From Gracilariopsis chorda (taxonomy: Eukaryota > Rhodophyta > Florideophyceae > Gracilariales > Gracilariaceae), in assembly GCA_003194525.1 (NCBI GenBank), contig NBIV01000056.1:248001-312000 (forward strand): DNA of 64,000 bases. The letters are read 5' to 3'. Positions within the stretch are counted from its first letter, which is position 1, and every line of letters begins with the position of its first letter. Below, piece by piece: positions 22,743 through 34,439 of the stretch. The translations under genes and the position numbers were made by a program. The notes beneath the pieces were generated by a model. That model saw only the letters and a list, made by a program, of their open reading frames with translations, was not told the DNA's origin and made no database searches.

Positions 22743-24754
22743 TCATATTTCTTGCCTCTTTCATTCATTGGACTAAACTACTTGCTTTTCTGTTTTTGCT
22801 CTCTCCATCCTTTTTCTTCTCATCACTGTTCATCACTCCTTCACTGCGGTGCGCAGAGCCGCAGCCGCCGAAGGCCGCTTCCTCTTTCTTTGCTCTAAAG
22901 CATTGGCTAGCACACTAAGAGTTGACTGTTGCAAATTCTGTTCATAAATGCCTCTTAGTGATTATCACCCCAGGCATACTCTTCATGAGTTCTTCTTGTT
23001 CTCGCAGACCTCGCACCCTACCATTTTTTCATTCTCATCTAGTCACAATCTGAATCGTTTTGAAGCAAATGCATCCAACTATGGAAGCATTTAATTCAAC
23101 TCCTTGTAAATGCTGACTTATACAACTAAGATTCATCAATTTTTGCAAGCGTAATGACCTCAGGCCCGAATGCAACTTTCAGCAGCAAGTGCAGCAAAAA
23201 CAGGCACAACCCTGCAACGAACCTGGATCGCCTTCCTATTCGCAGATACATTATTATTCAACCTGGCGAGTAGCACCGTGGCCATGGAAGTGGCTGTAAG
23301 ATTACAGATCACATCAGAAGCAGTGACACGAACAGATAATGAAGTCTCCATGGTATCAGCGGCGTTGGTGTCAACAAAGAGATCAACACCTGTATAGATT
23401 CTCGTGTAACCAGACCTCGCTGTCTTATCTCCTACCTCACGAACTTCAGAATTCTCAACTACCTCCAAAAAGGAGAAGGGTCTTCCAGTAAACAATGTTT
23501 GTAAAAGCTGAAAGAAGGAAAACCAAGGTTGAGTGAGCTCGAGACGGCGAAAAACTTAGAGTACGGTGCCTGGGCGATGGGAGTGGCAACCGTCAATGAG
23601 ATGTAAAGTTCAGTGTAGTAGTAGCAGTATTGACCGGGTTGCTTTGCTCCCATAGTGCTGGATTTAAGATGAGTAGAGCACCGGTAGATTATTCTTTGCT
23701 CAGCTCAGTGCATCGTATGTTGTGATACAATTCAGAATATTTCATGGTGCTACGCTGCAAACCCAAGAATTGAGGGACACCACAGTTCTTTAAATCGATT
23801 TATTGCGACGAGATGTTTCATTTTTTTCGAAATTAACCGCGGAATGAGGGTATTACCGGCACTTCAATTGACAACGCGCTCCATTCTTTTCCAAGAAGCT
23901 TCACACGCAAGAACCATCCTGTTTTATCTCACAGCTTCCGTCCAACTTGAATTCTCTAAGCTGCGAGTTTTTTGTCTTCAAAACAATCATTTTGGCGCTC
24001 CATGCACAGAGTGATGATCTCGGAGCATGTTTGAACCCAGTATTCTAGATTTTGTAATAGTCACCACCTTAGAACCAGGATCCCAAACTCCTGATCCACG
24101 TGAATCCTTAAAGAAGATAAGAGTAATTTGAAACCATCTCTCTACTATTCAATTACTTGAGATTGGGGGTTAGGGGATATTCAACTTTCCGTACAGAGAA
24201 AGATCTCATCCCTCTCGATCTAGAACTCCAATAAAAGCTTGTTTCTCACAAACATTTCTCCAACGACCATAACGAATGTGCCTGATATTTATTTGTTGAA
24301 CTAACACAGCAAACAGAAGCGTCCACAAACCTATAGTTAGAATCGACAAACCCAGGAAGAGCGTAGTACCCTTTCCTACAATTGTACGATGCAGTTGGTT
24401 GACATTTTGGCTTCTTTATGTGTAGTGCAGTCCCAGGCAGTGCACCCTCGCCGCTAGTAGAAGGACTGACCCTTTTCTAAGAGTATTTGAATCCAAATGA
24501 AAACTTTTGTAAAGAATCCCAAGTTGTCGGAAGCTCGGCCAGGAACAGAAACTTCATAAGTGCTAAGTGTTTTCCATAAAATATAGAATATATCATCGAG
24601 AGCCCTACCTTGAATTCTATCATTGCACCTAAATAGCTTCTGGTAATCAAATTGCAACCGTTACCATTCATGAAAGGACTTTTGCTCTAGATTTGGATTA
24701 TGATTTCAAGACACCGAGCCTAACGGTCTCCAACGGATACGGAATATTTCACAA
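22743..24754. other. no gene recognised
   Basis: AT-rich sequence. A 111-codon minus-strand ORF (23160-23495) overlaps a 75-codon plus-strand ORF, and neither has a known domain. The stretch 23650-24700 lies just before gypsy relic 2 and may hold its decayed LTR and gag, but no repeat pair was found. Confidence 0.4.
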
Positions 24755-25120
24755 ATGATTCTGGTATTTTTCGTTTCTTACTCTTCTCTGAGAGAGAGAG
24801 AGATTGAGAAAGGCCGTGCTCTTTCAATGAAAGGTGAAGTTAATTTTGAGCAAGACATAGTTTATGCTGAGAAAGTGGAAAGAATTCTGGATTTGCTTGA
24901 AGATGATCTTGGAGAAGGAGATCAGAATAAAGATGATAAAGGAGTCAAATCACAGACTGTTGCCCAAAAAGATGATAAACCCTCTGCTCACTTAGCGACA
25001 AAGTTGAATCACTTACCAAACGATGTACAGCAGGCGTTGAGCTCAAAGATGAACAACAAAAGCATCATTGATTATTTCTTGGAAGATCTACACACATCTG
25101 ATATTTCAGTGGGACAATAG
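24755..25120 (+). CDS. gag-like charged ORF of gypsy relic 2
   Basis: This 121-codon ORF is rich in Asp, Glu and Lys (ERILDLLEDDLGEGDQNKDD) and ends before the RT remains. No capsid or zinc-knuckle motif is visible. Its place directly before gypsy RT suggests a gag or gag-protease remnant. A (GA)n run at 24786-24800 lies within it. Confidence 0.35.
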   Translation: MILVFFVSYSSLREREIEKGRALSMKGEVNFEQDIVYAEKVERILDLLEDDLGEGDQNKDDKGVKSQTVAQKDDKPSAHLATKLNHLPNDVQQALSSKMNNKSIIDYFLEDLHTSDISVGQ

Positions 25121-25254
25121 TTCGAGCTTAGTGTTCCAGCACTAGTATACCGTATGCTGCGAAAACTTTCTCCGAAATAATGATGTGGTGCTAAAAAAAA
25201 TTAATTATACGCTACGTATTGGTATCTTTACCTCTTCGGCTTCTGAGAGATGAT

Positions 25255-25650
25255 TTCCAGTTGTCATTGCATTGAAGAAAGGTGGCAGACATCGCTCCAT
25301 TGCTGACAATCAAGCTTTGAATGCAGTGGTAAAGGCCGATTGTCAGCCTTCATCCAAGATCAAAGAGGTATTAGATGAACTCAGGGGGTGAAGCATTTTC
25401 ACACCATAGATTTATTCTCTGGATACCGGCAAATGAAAACAGGCAACCATTGCAAATGTAAACAACTTTAGTTTACAGATATGGTAGTACCGAATTGAAT
25501 TCATGCGGTCTGGGCATATGAATATTTCTCTGCTATTTTCATAGAATAATGTACTTTGTTTCCAAACCACTAGAAGTTGCTATGGTATATATGGATAATG
25601 AAGTAATCTTCTCAAGAAATAACGAAGATCCTGTTGATCAATGATTACAA
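25255..25650 (+). pseudogene. gypsy relic 2 reverse transcriptase
   Basis: Fragments in shifting frames: VIALKKGGRHRSIADNQALNA (fingers), KIKEVLDELRG, a FILW...RQMKT-like piece, and MVYMDNEVIFSRNNEDP, where the catalytic YxDD reads YMDN. Frames change about every 100 bp, so this is long dead. Confidence 0.6.
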
Positions 25651-25939
25651 GCGTTTGACCTGATGGCATCTTATGTAGTGAAGATTGCGTTTAGGAAATG
25701 CAGCTTTTCTCATTGCTAAGTGAGATATCTTGGCCACGCCTTTGATGGTACTGGAATGCAAGTGAGTTCAAAGAATAAAAAAGTTACACAGAAGGCATCT
25801 AAGCCATGCAATGCATCTGAATTAAGAAGTTTTATGAAGCTGCCCGGGTATTAACATTGTCTTATATCACACTGCAGAAACGCGACCAGTTCTCTATGAA
25901 TCTACATCTGAAAAGAAGAAATGGAATTGGAACCCCGAT

Positions 25940-26400
25940 ATGCAGAATTCTTTTGAAGAACTGAAGCAGAACTTGATTGCACCACCCGTTCTCGCATTTT
26001 TTGATTTCGAATCTCCATTTTTCGTACAGATGGATGCCTCTTCCGTTTTGCTTTGTTCTATTATTTATGAAAGAAAAGAAAATAATAATCTCAGCGCCAT
26101 ACAGTTTGCCAATCGAACTATGACAGCGGCAGAACGAAACTATCCTGCATGCTAGCGTGAAGCACTTTCAGTCATATTTGCTTCAGAAAACTTCAGAGTA
26201 TCCTTATTGTCCTCATTTCTTAGACCCATAATTGACCACCAGGAGCTGCAGTTCTTATTTAAGAAAAAGGACATACACAGAAGGCTTGCAAAGTAGATGG
26301 ATGTCCTAGACATGTACGCGTTCAGGATGCGGTACCGCCCATAAAAAAAAAATCAAGTGGCAGACTATCTGTCACGATTCATCATTGGTGGGATCGAAGA
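25940..26400 (+). pseudogene. gypsy relic 2 RNase H
   Basis: 25940-26155 reads FEELKQNLIAPPVLAFFDF, VQMDASSVLL and MTAAERNYPAC, the start of the gypsy RNase H. After TAG the frame continues with REALSVIFASENFR and DHQELQFLFKKKDIHRRLAK, then fades. The blocks and spacing match the family. Confidence 0.7.
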
Positions 26401-26599
26401 ATCACCGGATGGTGTAGGTTGTATCGTTGTGGAAGAAGTTAAGTCTTTGAGAATTGAGAATCATTTCAAGGATACACCGAAATAACTCAACGTAAGAGAA
26501 ATTTTAGAAACAAACCCCAAACGTGGAAGAAGTATCAGCCGTAATGCAAAGCTGTTTCATTCTTGGAATGATAGAGGGATGAAACCTACTCTGAAGGCC

Positions 26600-27560
26600 A
26601 CCGATTGATTCCTCCTTTTACTTCTAGACCATTAATACTGAATACAATCCATGTTGATATTGGACACTGGGACGTTAAGTGAACTGAGACATTTGTTCTG
26701 TACATATATTGGTGGCAAACAGGTCACCGTGATATCATTGAGTATGTGAGAAGCTGTGAAGGATGCCAACGGTCGGTGTCTATACCCACCTACAAGACGA
26801 GACTGAAATGTACAATCACAGACTTGTTTCTCATTGTTTCTAGTAAATCTGCAAGAGCATTCCCATTGAAAACTTAGGGAGTAAATTCATGTTAATTGCA
26901 ATTGAGCGTAACTGGATGACCTCTTGCGTGGCATGCGCAAAAAATACACACCTCAAGTCATCGATTTTGTGCGAAAGGAAATAATCTATTCGTATGGGCA
27001 ATCATATCTCATCATATCTCATCATATCTGACCATGCGAGTTGCTTTACCGCAAGCAATCTCGTGAAATTCATGAATGCGCATGGTATCGCTTGGAAAAC
27101 AGGACCTTCAAATCGTAGAGCTGAAACGATGATGGCGACATTGAAAAATGGTATGAAATAAAAAACTATTTTAGAGTCTCCAAATTACTGGAATAAAGCA
27201 ATTTCGGGCGTCCTATGCGGATATCGGTACTGCTCACTTCGAGGAGGCAGTCTCCCGCCTGAGCTACTCTATGGTTTGAATATAACTATTTTCCGTTGCT
27301 AACGCGTGAGGTATATATCTCTTACCCCATTAATGGAAAGATTGCGTGGTGGAACTCCACAAAAAAGTTTAGGTGACGCCATGGAAAGTCTGTAAGGACA
27401 GGAATCGGCACTATCAACTGTGTTCGCTTTCGAAGAATCAATGAGAATGAAATGGTCCAGTCTACGCTGATTGCAAAGACGAGTGAAGTACAAATGAGGA
27501 CCAGCTGGTCCGCATTAGTACTTCGTTCGTTTGCAGAGAAAGTGACTAGGTAGGCAAACG
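26600..27560 (+). pseudogene. gypsy relic 2 integrase remains
   Basis: Short traces of the zinc-binding end (a HRDIIEYVRSCEGCQR-like reading near 26730-26775) and of the core and C-terminal part (YGQSYLIISH, MRTSWSALVLRSFAEKVTR) appear in several frames. A minus-strand ORF over 27322-27636 is judged a shadow. The position after RNase H supports the call. Confidence 0.45.
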
Positions 27561-27888
27561 TGTAGGTGTACTTCGGTATACGTCGAAGCTCAAGCGCGAG
27601 ACTAAGAAGATTCAATAGCAGTTCATGCGCTAGCAACAGCTTACATTACATGGGGACACTACAGACGCGCGTTTTCTTGTCGATCTGCGAGTTCTGCGGC
27701 TTTCGTACAGCCCGAGAGCGTTATAGAGCCATCTGATACGCGCAGTTCGTAGCGGCAGCAAGAAGACAGTTGCCGCTGTTCTGTCGTTAAAAGAGCCTGT
27801 TATGGTGGGTATCTTGAAATTGCCTCAGGCCAGAGACAGTTGAATGAGCATCAGGTTTTGCAAAAACAATGCTACATCCAGGAAATCT

Positions 27889-28560
27889 TCAAATGGCATC
27901 TAATATCCTTTCTTTATACCCCTGTGGAGCCCAAGTAGAAGATGAGGAAATGCTAAAACGAACACGGAATTTCTTCTTCGGATGTTCTTGTTGTGCATGT
28001 GAGATGTTACCAATAATGGTTCGGGGTACGGAGTCCCCGTCTTCTTTGAGGAACGATTTCAAATTGACATCAAGCTGATGAAATTGATCAATTTCATCTG
28101 GACAAAATTCACCTACGTAAATCTCACTGTCTCGAAAACTTTTGCTTCCAAGTTGAGTTTTGTCTCCAATCGCTAGCTTCCCAACGGCCCATTCATCTGG
28201 CGACATTTGAAGTCGACCTGAAGATCATACATCCGCAGAAATATAAGAAGAAATCAAAGAAAACACACTCCGTGAAGAGAACTGCTGATTACTATGTGGT
28301 AAAGAGAAAATGACAAAAGTAGAGGTGCCAGCAGCGTTTGACCATAAGTGAGTACATTCGTCCAGTATTTCATCAACCATATCTGCAATATATGCAAGAA
28401 GATAAAATGTTGGATCATGGTGGACGCACTTTGGGTTGGGGTGACGACGACGACCAGAACGACGAATCACGAGATTGCTTCGTTGCATTCGCACGACGTG
28501 TGGTATGCGCCATGTTCGATGATTTCGAGTTTGAATTTCATCATGTTCACCTTGTTTCAT
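27889..28560 (-). pseudogene. unidentified minus-strand ORF pair
   Basis: Two ORFs (28225-28560 and 27889-28206) follow each other on the minus strand with only one stop between them. They read through HPNPKCVHHDPTFYLLAYIADMVDEI and later YVGEFCPDEIDQFHQLDV and EHPKKKFRVRF. The mix of charged and aromatic residues looks protein-like, but no family is recognised. They may be one broken gene of a transposon. Confidence 0.35.
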
Positions 28561-28724
28561 ATTTGTTTCGCAGGTTGAGTTCTTCTGTTGCTCGCATGTT
28601 TATTTGTTGGCGTTTTCATCTTTTCGCGGCTTTCAGCTACAAGGACACTCTTTTTTTGGCCTGTTGTATCGCTATGTCTGGCCCCCCTTCTTCCACGTCT
28701 TCGTTGGTGTTCTCGTTATGCTAA

Positions 28725-29042
28725 TTTGGCATTCAAAAGGTAAAGAATTAAAATGAACGAATAACGACTCTTCAAACCCAATTTTGAATGAATCAAATTT
28801 CTCAAAATAATTCCATACATAGCACAGAGCTAGTTTGCTTAGGCCAAAAGACTAGCAGTATACTAGACATTTCCCAGTTTCTTTGGAGGTAAAACTAGCG
28901 CCAGACTCCACTAATACCTACCCTCTCAGGTGCACGTGGAATCTAAATCTTACTGGTCCTGAGCGAGTGCCCCTTCAAATAGCAAAATAGAATAGATAGA
29001 ATAGAAAGAATAGATAAATAGCGTTTACATAACCAAATAGCT
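28725..29042. other. AT-rich gap, nothing recognised
   Basis: Only a short GAATAGA-type repeat at about 28989-29020 (aatagatagaatagaaagaatagataaatag) is visible before the next gene. It separates the transposon remains from the C-rich block that begins at 29043. Confidence 0.5.
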
Positions 29043-30494
29043 TTGGCTTTCTATCACCCGTTGCTTGACCTGCTCCCTGCATCACATGCTCTACCCCGCG
29101 CCCTACGAAAAGACGCTCTGCATCACGTGCACCACCTCATCTACGTTCGCCATAATATTACGCTCCCCGATATCCCACTCCGCCACCACCCTCCCTTCTC
29201 TGTTTCCAAACATCCCGTTCTCCGTTCTCCTTCCCCCGCCATGATACCCTGTTGCCATCCCCGTTGCACCTTCTATGGCTGCACCGTGTTCTCTCTCCAG
29301 AGTGACCAATGCAGGTGCCCTCATTGACTCACCCCCGACAAGCGCCCTTCCTCCTCCGCCAACGCTCCCGTCCAGTTCCCTCCAAGGACCAAGCAACGAA
29401 AATCCGTTCCAAACCTCTCCACCATTCCTCCTCCCACTCCCCCACACTGCCCCTCCGACAGCGTCCCCCTCCCCGAAGATGAACCGTATCACATCCAACA
29501 GGCCTCCCTTTCCCTCCAAACACAAGACGCACACCACATGGCAAGTCACGCCCTCTGTTCAGTCTCCTCCTCAAACCCACCTCCCTATACCTCGTCCCAA
29601 TACCCCTCCCCTTTCCTCAACAACCCCCATCTCGAGCAACTCGTTCTCTGCATCTCCTCCATCACTTCCTCCTTCAGCACACGCAAAGCCGATGAACTCA
29701 TCTCCCTTCTCAACCACCCGGACTTCTCCAAGTCAGCCTTCCAGAAATCCATCTCCTTCGCAAAGCAGTGCCTCCCACTCCGATACCACCTCGTCAAGGG
29801 ACGTATCAACTCCACCAGTTTTCTCCCTCTCACAATCTCCGACGAGCACATATCCTTCTCCGCAACTCTCTTCCAAAAAGGCGCCATAGACGTCCTGAAG
29901 CAACAAATCGCTCTCGCACACTTGAACATCATCTTTTTACAACGCTTGTCCCAATCTTCACCTTACTCTTCTTCAAACCCCGCCTTCTCCCATCCTATGT
30001 CCGCAGCATTCGGAAACAAAATGGTTTCTGTCTTGAAGCAGGCCATCACGCAGTGCCACATCAATGATATCGTCTGGCACACCCCCAAAACAAACGGTAT
30101 GGAATCATTCGTCTGTCTCGTCCAGGTATACTCCGATACGTCTGTAACCTCACTCAAAGGCTCCTCCATCACCTCGTACCCCCTTCACATCACCCTTCTC
30201 AAAATTCTCCGACGCATTCCACCGAAAGTGTGTCTCCCCAAACCTCACCCTCCTCGGATAACTCCCAACTTTCTTCTCCCCCTCTTCCTCCCCCGGCGAT
30301 GGATACTCCATCCCGCATTCGTCCTCCAACATCCCACGCAAAACAAGAATGGCCCTCATTCAGCGCGCTATCTCCACAATCTTCCGTTTCGAAGGTATCC
30401 ACAGCGCTACCTTCGCTTCTCTACTCCCATTCCTAGCTATAAAACGCGGTTCACCTTCATCGCAACCTTCATTCTCCAATTCTTTATGATGTAG
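29043..30494 (+). pseudogene. unknown protein, one frame of 484 codons with a single stop
   Basis: One frame runs from ATG 29043 to 30494 and is interrupted only by TGA at 29325-29327. The first part ends in a Cys/His cluster (IPCCHPRCTFYGC, then CRCPH). The middle is Pro/Ser-rich. The C-terminal half is helical and well balanced (KADELISLLNHPDFSKSAF, GAIDVLKQQIALAHLN, NKMVSVLKQAI). After about 30230 another frame (RMALIQRAISTIFRFEG) reads better, so a frameshift is likely near the end. The plus strand is C-rich throughout. No family is recognised. It converges with the minus-strand gene at 30.5-32.6 kb. Confidence 0.45.
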
Positions 30495-30499
30495 TTCTC

Positions 30500-32574
30500 T
30501 CACCCTCTCCCACGCCACCCCAAGTATTTTCTCCACCGCAAGCCGAAGATACTCCCCGTACAACTAGGAAATAACAACTGCCTTCTTCTTCCACGCCCCA
30601 TATCTGTGTCCATTGCTGTCAAAACAAATCTGATCCACGCATCCAAACGAGCCAAAGGCATCACTGTCCCATCAACGTACTCCATCTTTCCCTCCATTTC
30701 CGTATCCACCTCATATCCCATGAATTCTTCCAACACTTCCACCGCAGCCCCGTTCTTGAAGTACATGTCTTCTTCACTAAACTTCTTCAGCCGACCAGTA
30801 ACCTGAAATCCAGAATACGTAAGACCCTTGATTGTTGTCATCCTCCAAGAACATAAACTACCGCTCTTCGCTTCCCCATTCCCCTTGAACTGCGTCTATG
30901 CTTCCTCTAACTGCTTCCTCAACTCAATGTCTAGCCCCATCCCCTCTTGCGGTCTCACACGTCTGGCAATCAATTCATATCCAAGCAACGAAAGCATTTT
31001 GTCCGGTGCCGCACGCTTCCGAATCCCAATCACATCACTCAAATTCTGCTTCATACGGTGTCTCAAACACCTGTCTGCAACAACCTCCGGCACGCATTGA
31101 TCCTTCCTACCCACTTTACGAATCGACTGCCATCTCTCCACTTCAATCTCAACGCCAACCGAGTACTTCAATTGGTCATTACTTCCTCCTCGCGACGAAG
31201 GCATGTACGACTTCATCTCAGACGCGATCTCAAACGGACGGCGAGGCACAATTTCCTTTCCTCCGACAACAAACACACTCCACTCTCTTCCCTTCCTCAA
31301 TAATTTGCATCGATTCTTCCAGTTTCTTTCCACACCCATCGAAGTAAAACAAAACTCCGATACCTCTACCTCCGCATAGTACAACAACCTATCATATAAT
31401 ACCCTGGCAAACCCATGAAAACTCTCTTGCACATCAACAACATACTTCCTACGCCCTCTCAATCCATTTTCACCTTCAGATCCCTTTCTCTCCCCTCTTC
31501 CCACCTTCATCCATTCCCGTAAGCTATCTATTAATATACTCTTCTCGCTAACCTCTTCTCTCATCCTCTTCAGTTCCTCTTGCGTCAGCTTCAGCGACAT
31601 CTTTAGGCGGCAGTGGTCCCCTTTGATCTGTCCGAGTTCTGCCTTCAATATATTGACCCTCTCAACTAACGATGATCGAGAAATCACAACGATGTCGTCA
31701 TTTACTGCATCTACCAAAACATTGACAGGCAGGCTTCGCTCGTCAGCACGTTCACTTGGCGACCGATGAACATTTCATTTTCTCTCTCGCATGCCTTCCA
31801 GAGTTTGCGGCGTTCTGCTTCCTTTATCACTTTCCAAGTTTTCAGCCATTTGCACCTTTCGCGTCCGCACGAGTGTGCTTGTACGGTCTCCGCTTTTCGA
31901 TGCTTCCTGTATTCCATCCGTCGCTCTGACCACCTCTTCCCCTTCTCGCGTTTCTTTTAATTAGGGCAGCGTCCCACTTCTTCGTTTATCATATATCTCG
32001 TCCATCTCTCCTTCACAATGTGATCCTCTTCGTCTCCATCACTTTCTTCCAAAGAGAAATTTAACTCTCCTACATCTCGGTTTCCACTTGGGGCCCCGCC
32101 TCTCTTCAGCGCACCTAACTCTTCTATTTGTTTCCTTCCGGGCATATCTTCATCCTTATTTCGGTCTTCGACCGGCACATTTCCTTTCAATCCTCCCTGA
32201 TCTATTACCTCTTCTGTTCTCCGAACAACGAACCCTTTTCTACCCTCCACTCTACCACCCGACCCGGGCATAGATCGCTGTCCCCGAAACCAATCTCTCC
32301 CGCCCGCTATATGCGCATGGGCATCAGCCTTCAAGTTCTCACTCGTCGTGCGCTCACTCGTCGTGCGCTCGAATCCGACGTTCTTTGCCCCACCTCTTCT
32401 CCCTCTCTTCCAAGCACCTTCTCCTGACCTCTTCCCCGATAATCCAACGCTGGGAAAACATGATTTTGCTTTCGTTCCACTTGCGGTTCGCCCCTCAATA
32501 GCCTTTCGCCGCGTCTTAGGCGCACTCGCCGCACCACCCCTTGCCGGGCCTCGCTTCTTTCCCTTCCGTGCCAT
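30500..32574 (-). pseudogene. unknown nuclear-type protein with coiled coil, broken into four frames
   Basis: The chain starts at an ATG at 32574 inside a 249-codon ORF with a basic leader (MARKGKKRGPARGG) and an acidic end (LEESDGDEEDHIVKERW). It continues at 31917-31711 (KVIKEAERRKLWKACEREN) and at 31717-30896, a 273-codon ORF. That ORF has a clear coiled coil (RVNILKAELGQIKGDHCRLK, LTQEELKRMREEV) followed by a folded-looking region. It ends at 30841-30500 (KFSEEDMYFKNGAAVEVLEE). Each joint needs a frameshift or a short intron. No domain is recognised. It lies head-to-tail upstream of nothing obvious, and the minus-strand SET/MTase genes follow 310 bp away. Confidence 0.45.
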
Positions 32575-32884
32575 TCTTGGAGTCAAACCTCTTGCAAAAG
32601 TGGCTAGTGACGCTCTGGGATGGCGCAAGCCGTGTGTTTTCAGGGAAAATCTCGCCACCCGACGCGCACAAAAATCTTTGCTTTTTGTGAAATATTGAAA
32701 ATACAATCCTTGGTGGTACCCAAAATGGACGTTTCTGTGTCACATCGATATCGCTTTGTATCTTCTATCCCTACTGAAAAGTAATATTGTCCTAAGTTAG
32801 GACTAGATATACGTTCACATAATAAACGAAATCCTTTAGCCAAGCTGTGGAGAACGGTTTATAACAACAAACTAATCAATGACG

Positions 32885-33574
32885 GTCGTTCCATCCTCCA
32901 CATTCAAATGGGCTTGCCAGTCATAAACATTAACTTATCTGGCGAAGAGTTCCTCTCCTTGCTCTATGTTGGCTGCTGCCTCCATCTTAATAAGTTTGTA
33001 GTCCGTTATTCCCCCTGGTGTTCGTCCCACTCCCGGTGTCCATTTCACTCGCAAATTAGCTTCCCTTTTTTCACGAGGCCATCCACCATGGCATCTAACT
33101 GTTTATCCCGTTTGACGTACTTTGGATGGTTGATATACCCCGCAATCCAAAAAGGGGGAACGAACCACCCATAAAATGGGGTTTGCTTGTTTTCCATGCC
33201 AATTCGTCAGCTGTTTTCGATGCGGGAATGATTGGAACTGTTGACCGTAGACTTCTATCTCCACCACATACTTCCGGAAGCGATCCTTCGTCACACCCAT
33301 GACTCCCTCCCGTAGGTCTTGTGCATTTCTTTCCAATTCGAAAGGTCATGATAAACCAACATCCCGTAGAAATAGAACACTACCTCCCCTGCAGCAATTC
33401 GACGAGTTGCAAACACTCCAACACCAGCCTTTTCGTGACGAATAGTAGACTTGCCCACTCGCAACCCATATTGGACAGCCTCCATTGCCAATAGAGACTT
33501 CATGTTCTCCAGATTCATTCTTCCTTGCAGCTCACTCGGCCATCCATCCATAGCTTTATTCCTTCCCAACTATC
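32885..33574 (-). pseudogene. SET domain, second (degenerate) copy
   Basis: The frame 33569-33291 reads MDGWPSELQGRMNLENMK and AGVGVFATRRIAAGEVV, then LVYHDLSNWKEMHKTYG, matching the first copy. After about 33291 the match continues in other frames (AGYINHPKYVKRDKQLDAMV near 33120) down to about 32890. It has no methyltransferase domain in front and several frame breaks, so it is a leftover of the tandem duplication. Confidence 0.75.
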
Positions 33575-34264
33575 GTCCCATCCTCCACATTCAAATGGGT
33601 TTGCCAGTCATAAACATCACCGTATCTGGCGAAGAGTTCCTCTCCTTGATCTAGGTCGGCTTTCCCCTCCATCTTAATACGTTTGTAGTCCGGTATTCCC
33701 CCTGGTGTTCGTCCTAATCCCGGTGTCCGTTTCATTCGCACATTAGCCTCCCTTTTTTTTCACGAGGCCATCTATCATGGCATCTAACTGTATATCCCCT
33801 TTCACGTACTTTGGATTGTTGATATAACCCGCAATACAAAATGGGGCAAGAACCACCCCTTAAAATGGGGTTTGCTTGTTTTCCATGCCACATTGTCAGC
33901 TGTTTTCGATAAGGAAGTGATTGTAACTGTTGACCGTAGACTTCTATCTCCACCGCATACTTCTGGAAGCGATCCTTTGTCACACCCATGACTCCCTCCC
34001 CGTACGTGTTGTGCACTTCTTTCTGATTCGAAAGGTCATGATAAACCAACGTCCCGTAGAAATAGCACACTACCTCGCCTGCTGCAATTCGACGAGTTGC
34101 AAACACTCCAACACCAGCCTTTTGGTGACGAGTAGTAGACTTGCCCACTCCCATCTCATATTGAACAGCCTCCTTTGCCAATAGAGACTTCATGTTATCC
34201 AGATTCATTCTTCCCTGCAGCTCCCTCGGCCATCCATCCATAGCTTTCTTCCTTCCCAACTTTT
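33575..34264 (-). pseudogene. SET domain joined to the methyltransferase, first copy
   Basis: Residues about 141-314 of the ORF 34676-33732 hold a SET-type fold. AGVGVFATRRIAAGEVVCYF is the N-terminal glycine-rich AdoMet-binding strand, and LVYHDLSN follows. In a second frame come AGYINNPKYVKGDIQLDAMI and, after a frameshift near 33750, EANVRM and GEELFARYGDVYDW, the C-terminal GEEL-x-x-x-YG block. SET domains transfer methyl groups to lysine, usually in chromatin proteins. The usual NHSCxPN motif is replaced by GYINNPKY...ANVRM. Here it is fused or directly continuous with a DNA-type methyltransferase. Confidence 0.7.
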
Positions 34265-34439
34265 CTAGAATTTTACTTTGCCAAAAAGTGGAGAGAGAGT
34301 CGACAAGGTGTGAGGGAAGAATTTGGTGCGGTGGGAATCCGTCGACAGCCCTCCATAACACGGTGTGCCTGCTTCTTCCCATTGGGAATGCAGAGGAAAC
34401 ACAATGGGTAATCTTTCGAAGCTCCTGGCTCTTCTCAAT

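Larger units (their letters stand above)
24755..27640 (+). mobile_element. Ty3/gypsy retrotransposon relic 2
   Basis: A second decayed gypsy element on the plus strand. A charged gag-like ORF is followed by RT, RNase H and integrase remains in the usual order. It is more heavily mutated than relic 1, and its motifs (for example VYMDN at the RT active site) resemble those of relic 1, so the two may be the same family. Limits are approximate. Confidence 0.65.
32885..34264. repeat. tandem duplication of the SET segment, 690-bp offset
   Basis: The segment 33575-34264 is repeated as 32885-33574. The block CATCCATCCATAGCTTT sits at 34231 and again at 33541, and matching blocks keep that offset through the unit. 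The copies differ by many substitutions, so the duplication is not recent. Only the SET-coding end of the gene was copied. Confidence 0.85.

Noticed and set aside
27322-27636. 104-codon minus-strand ORF
   Set aside because: It lies over the end of gypsy relic 2, with no domain. The plus strand carries the integrase remains.
29103-29932. minus-strand ORFs of 148 and 115 codons
   Set aside because: The plus-strand frame over the same DNA is longer, continues for 484 codons with one stop, and looks more protein-like. The opposite frames are Gly/Arg-rich complements.
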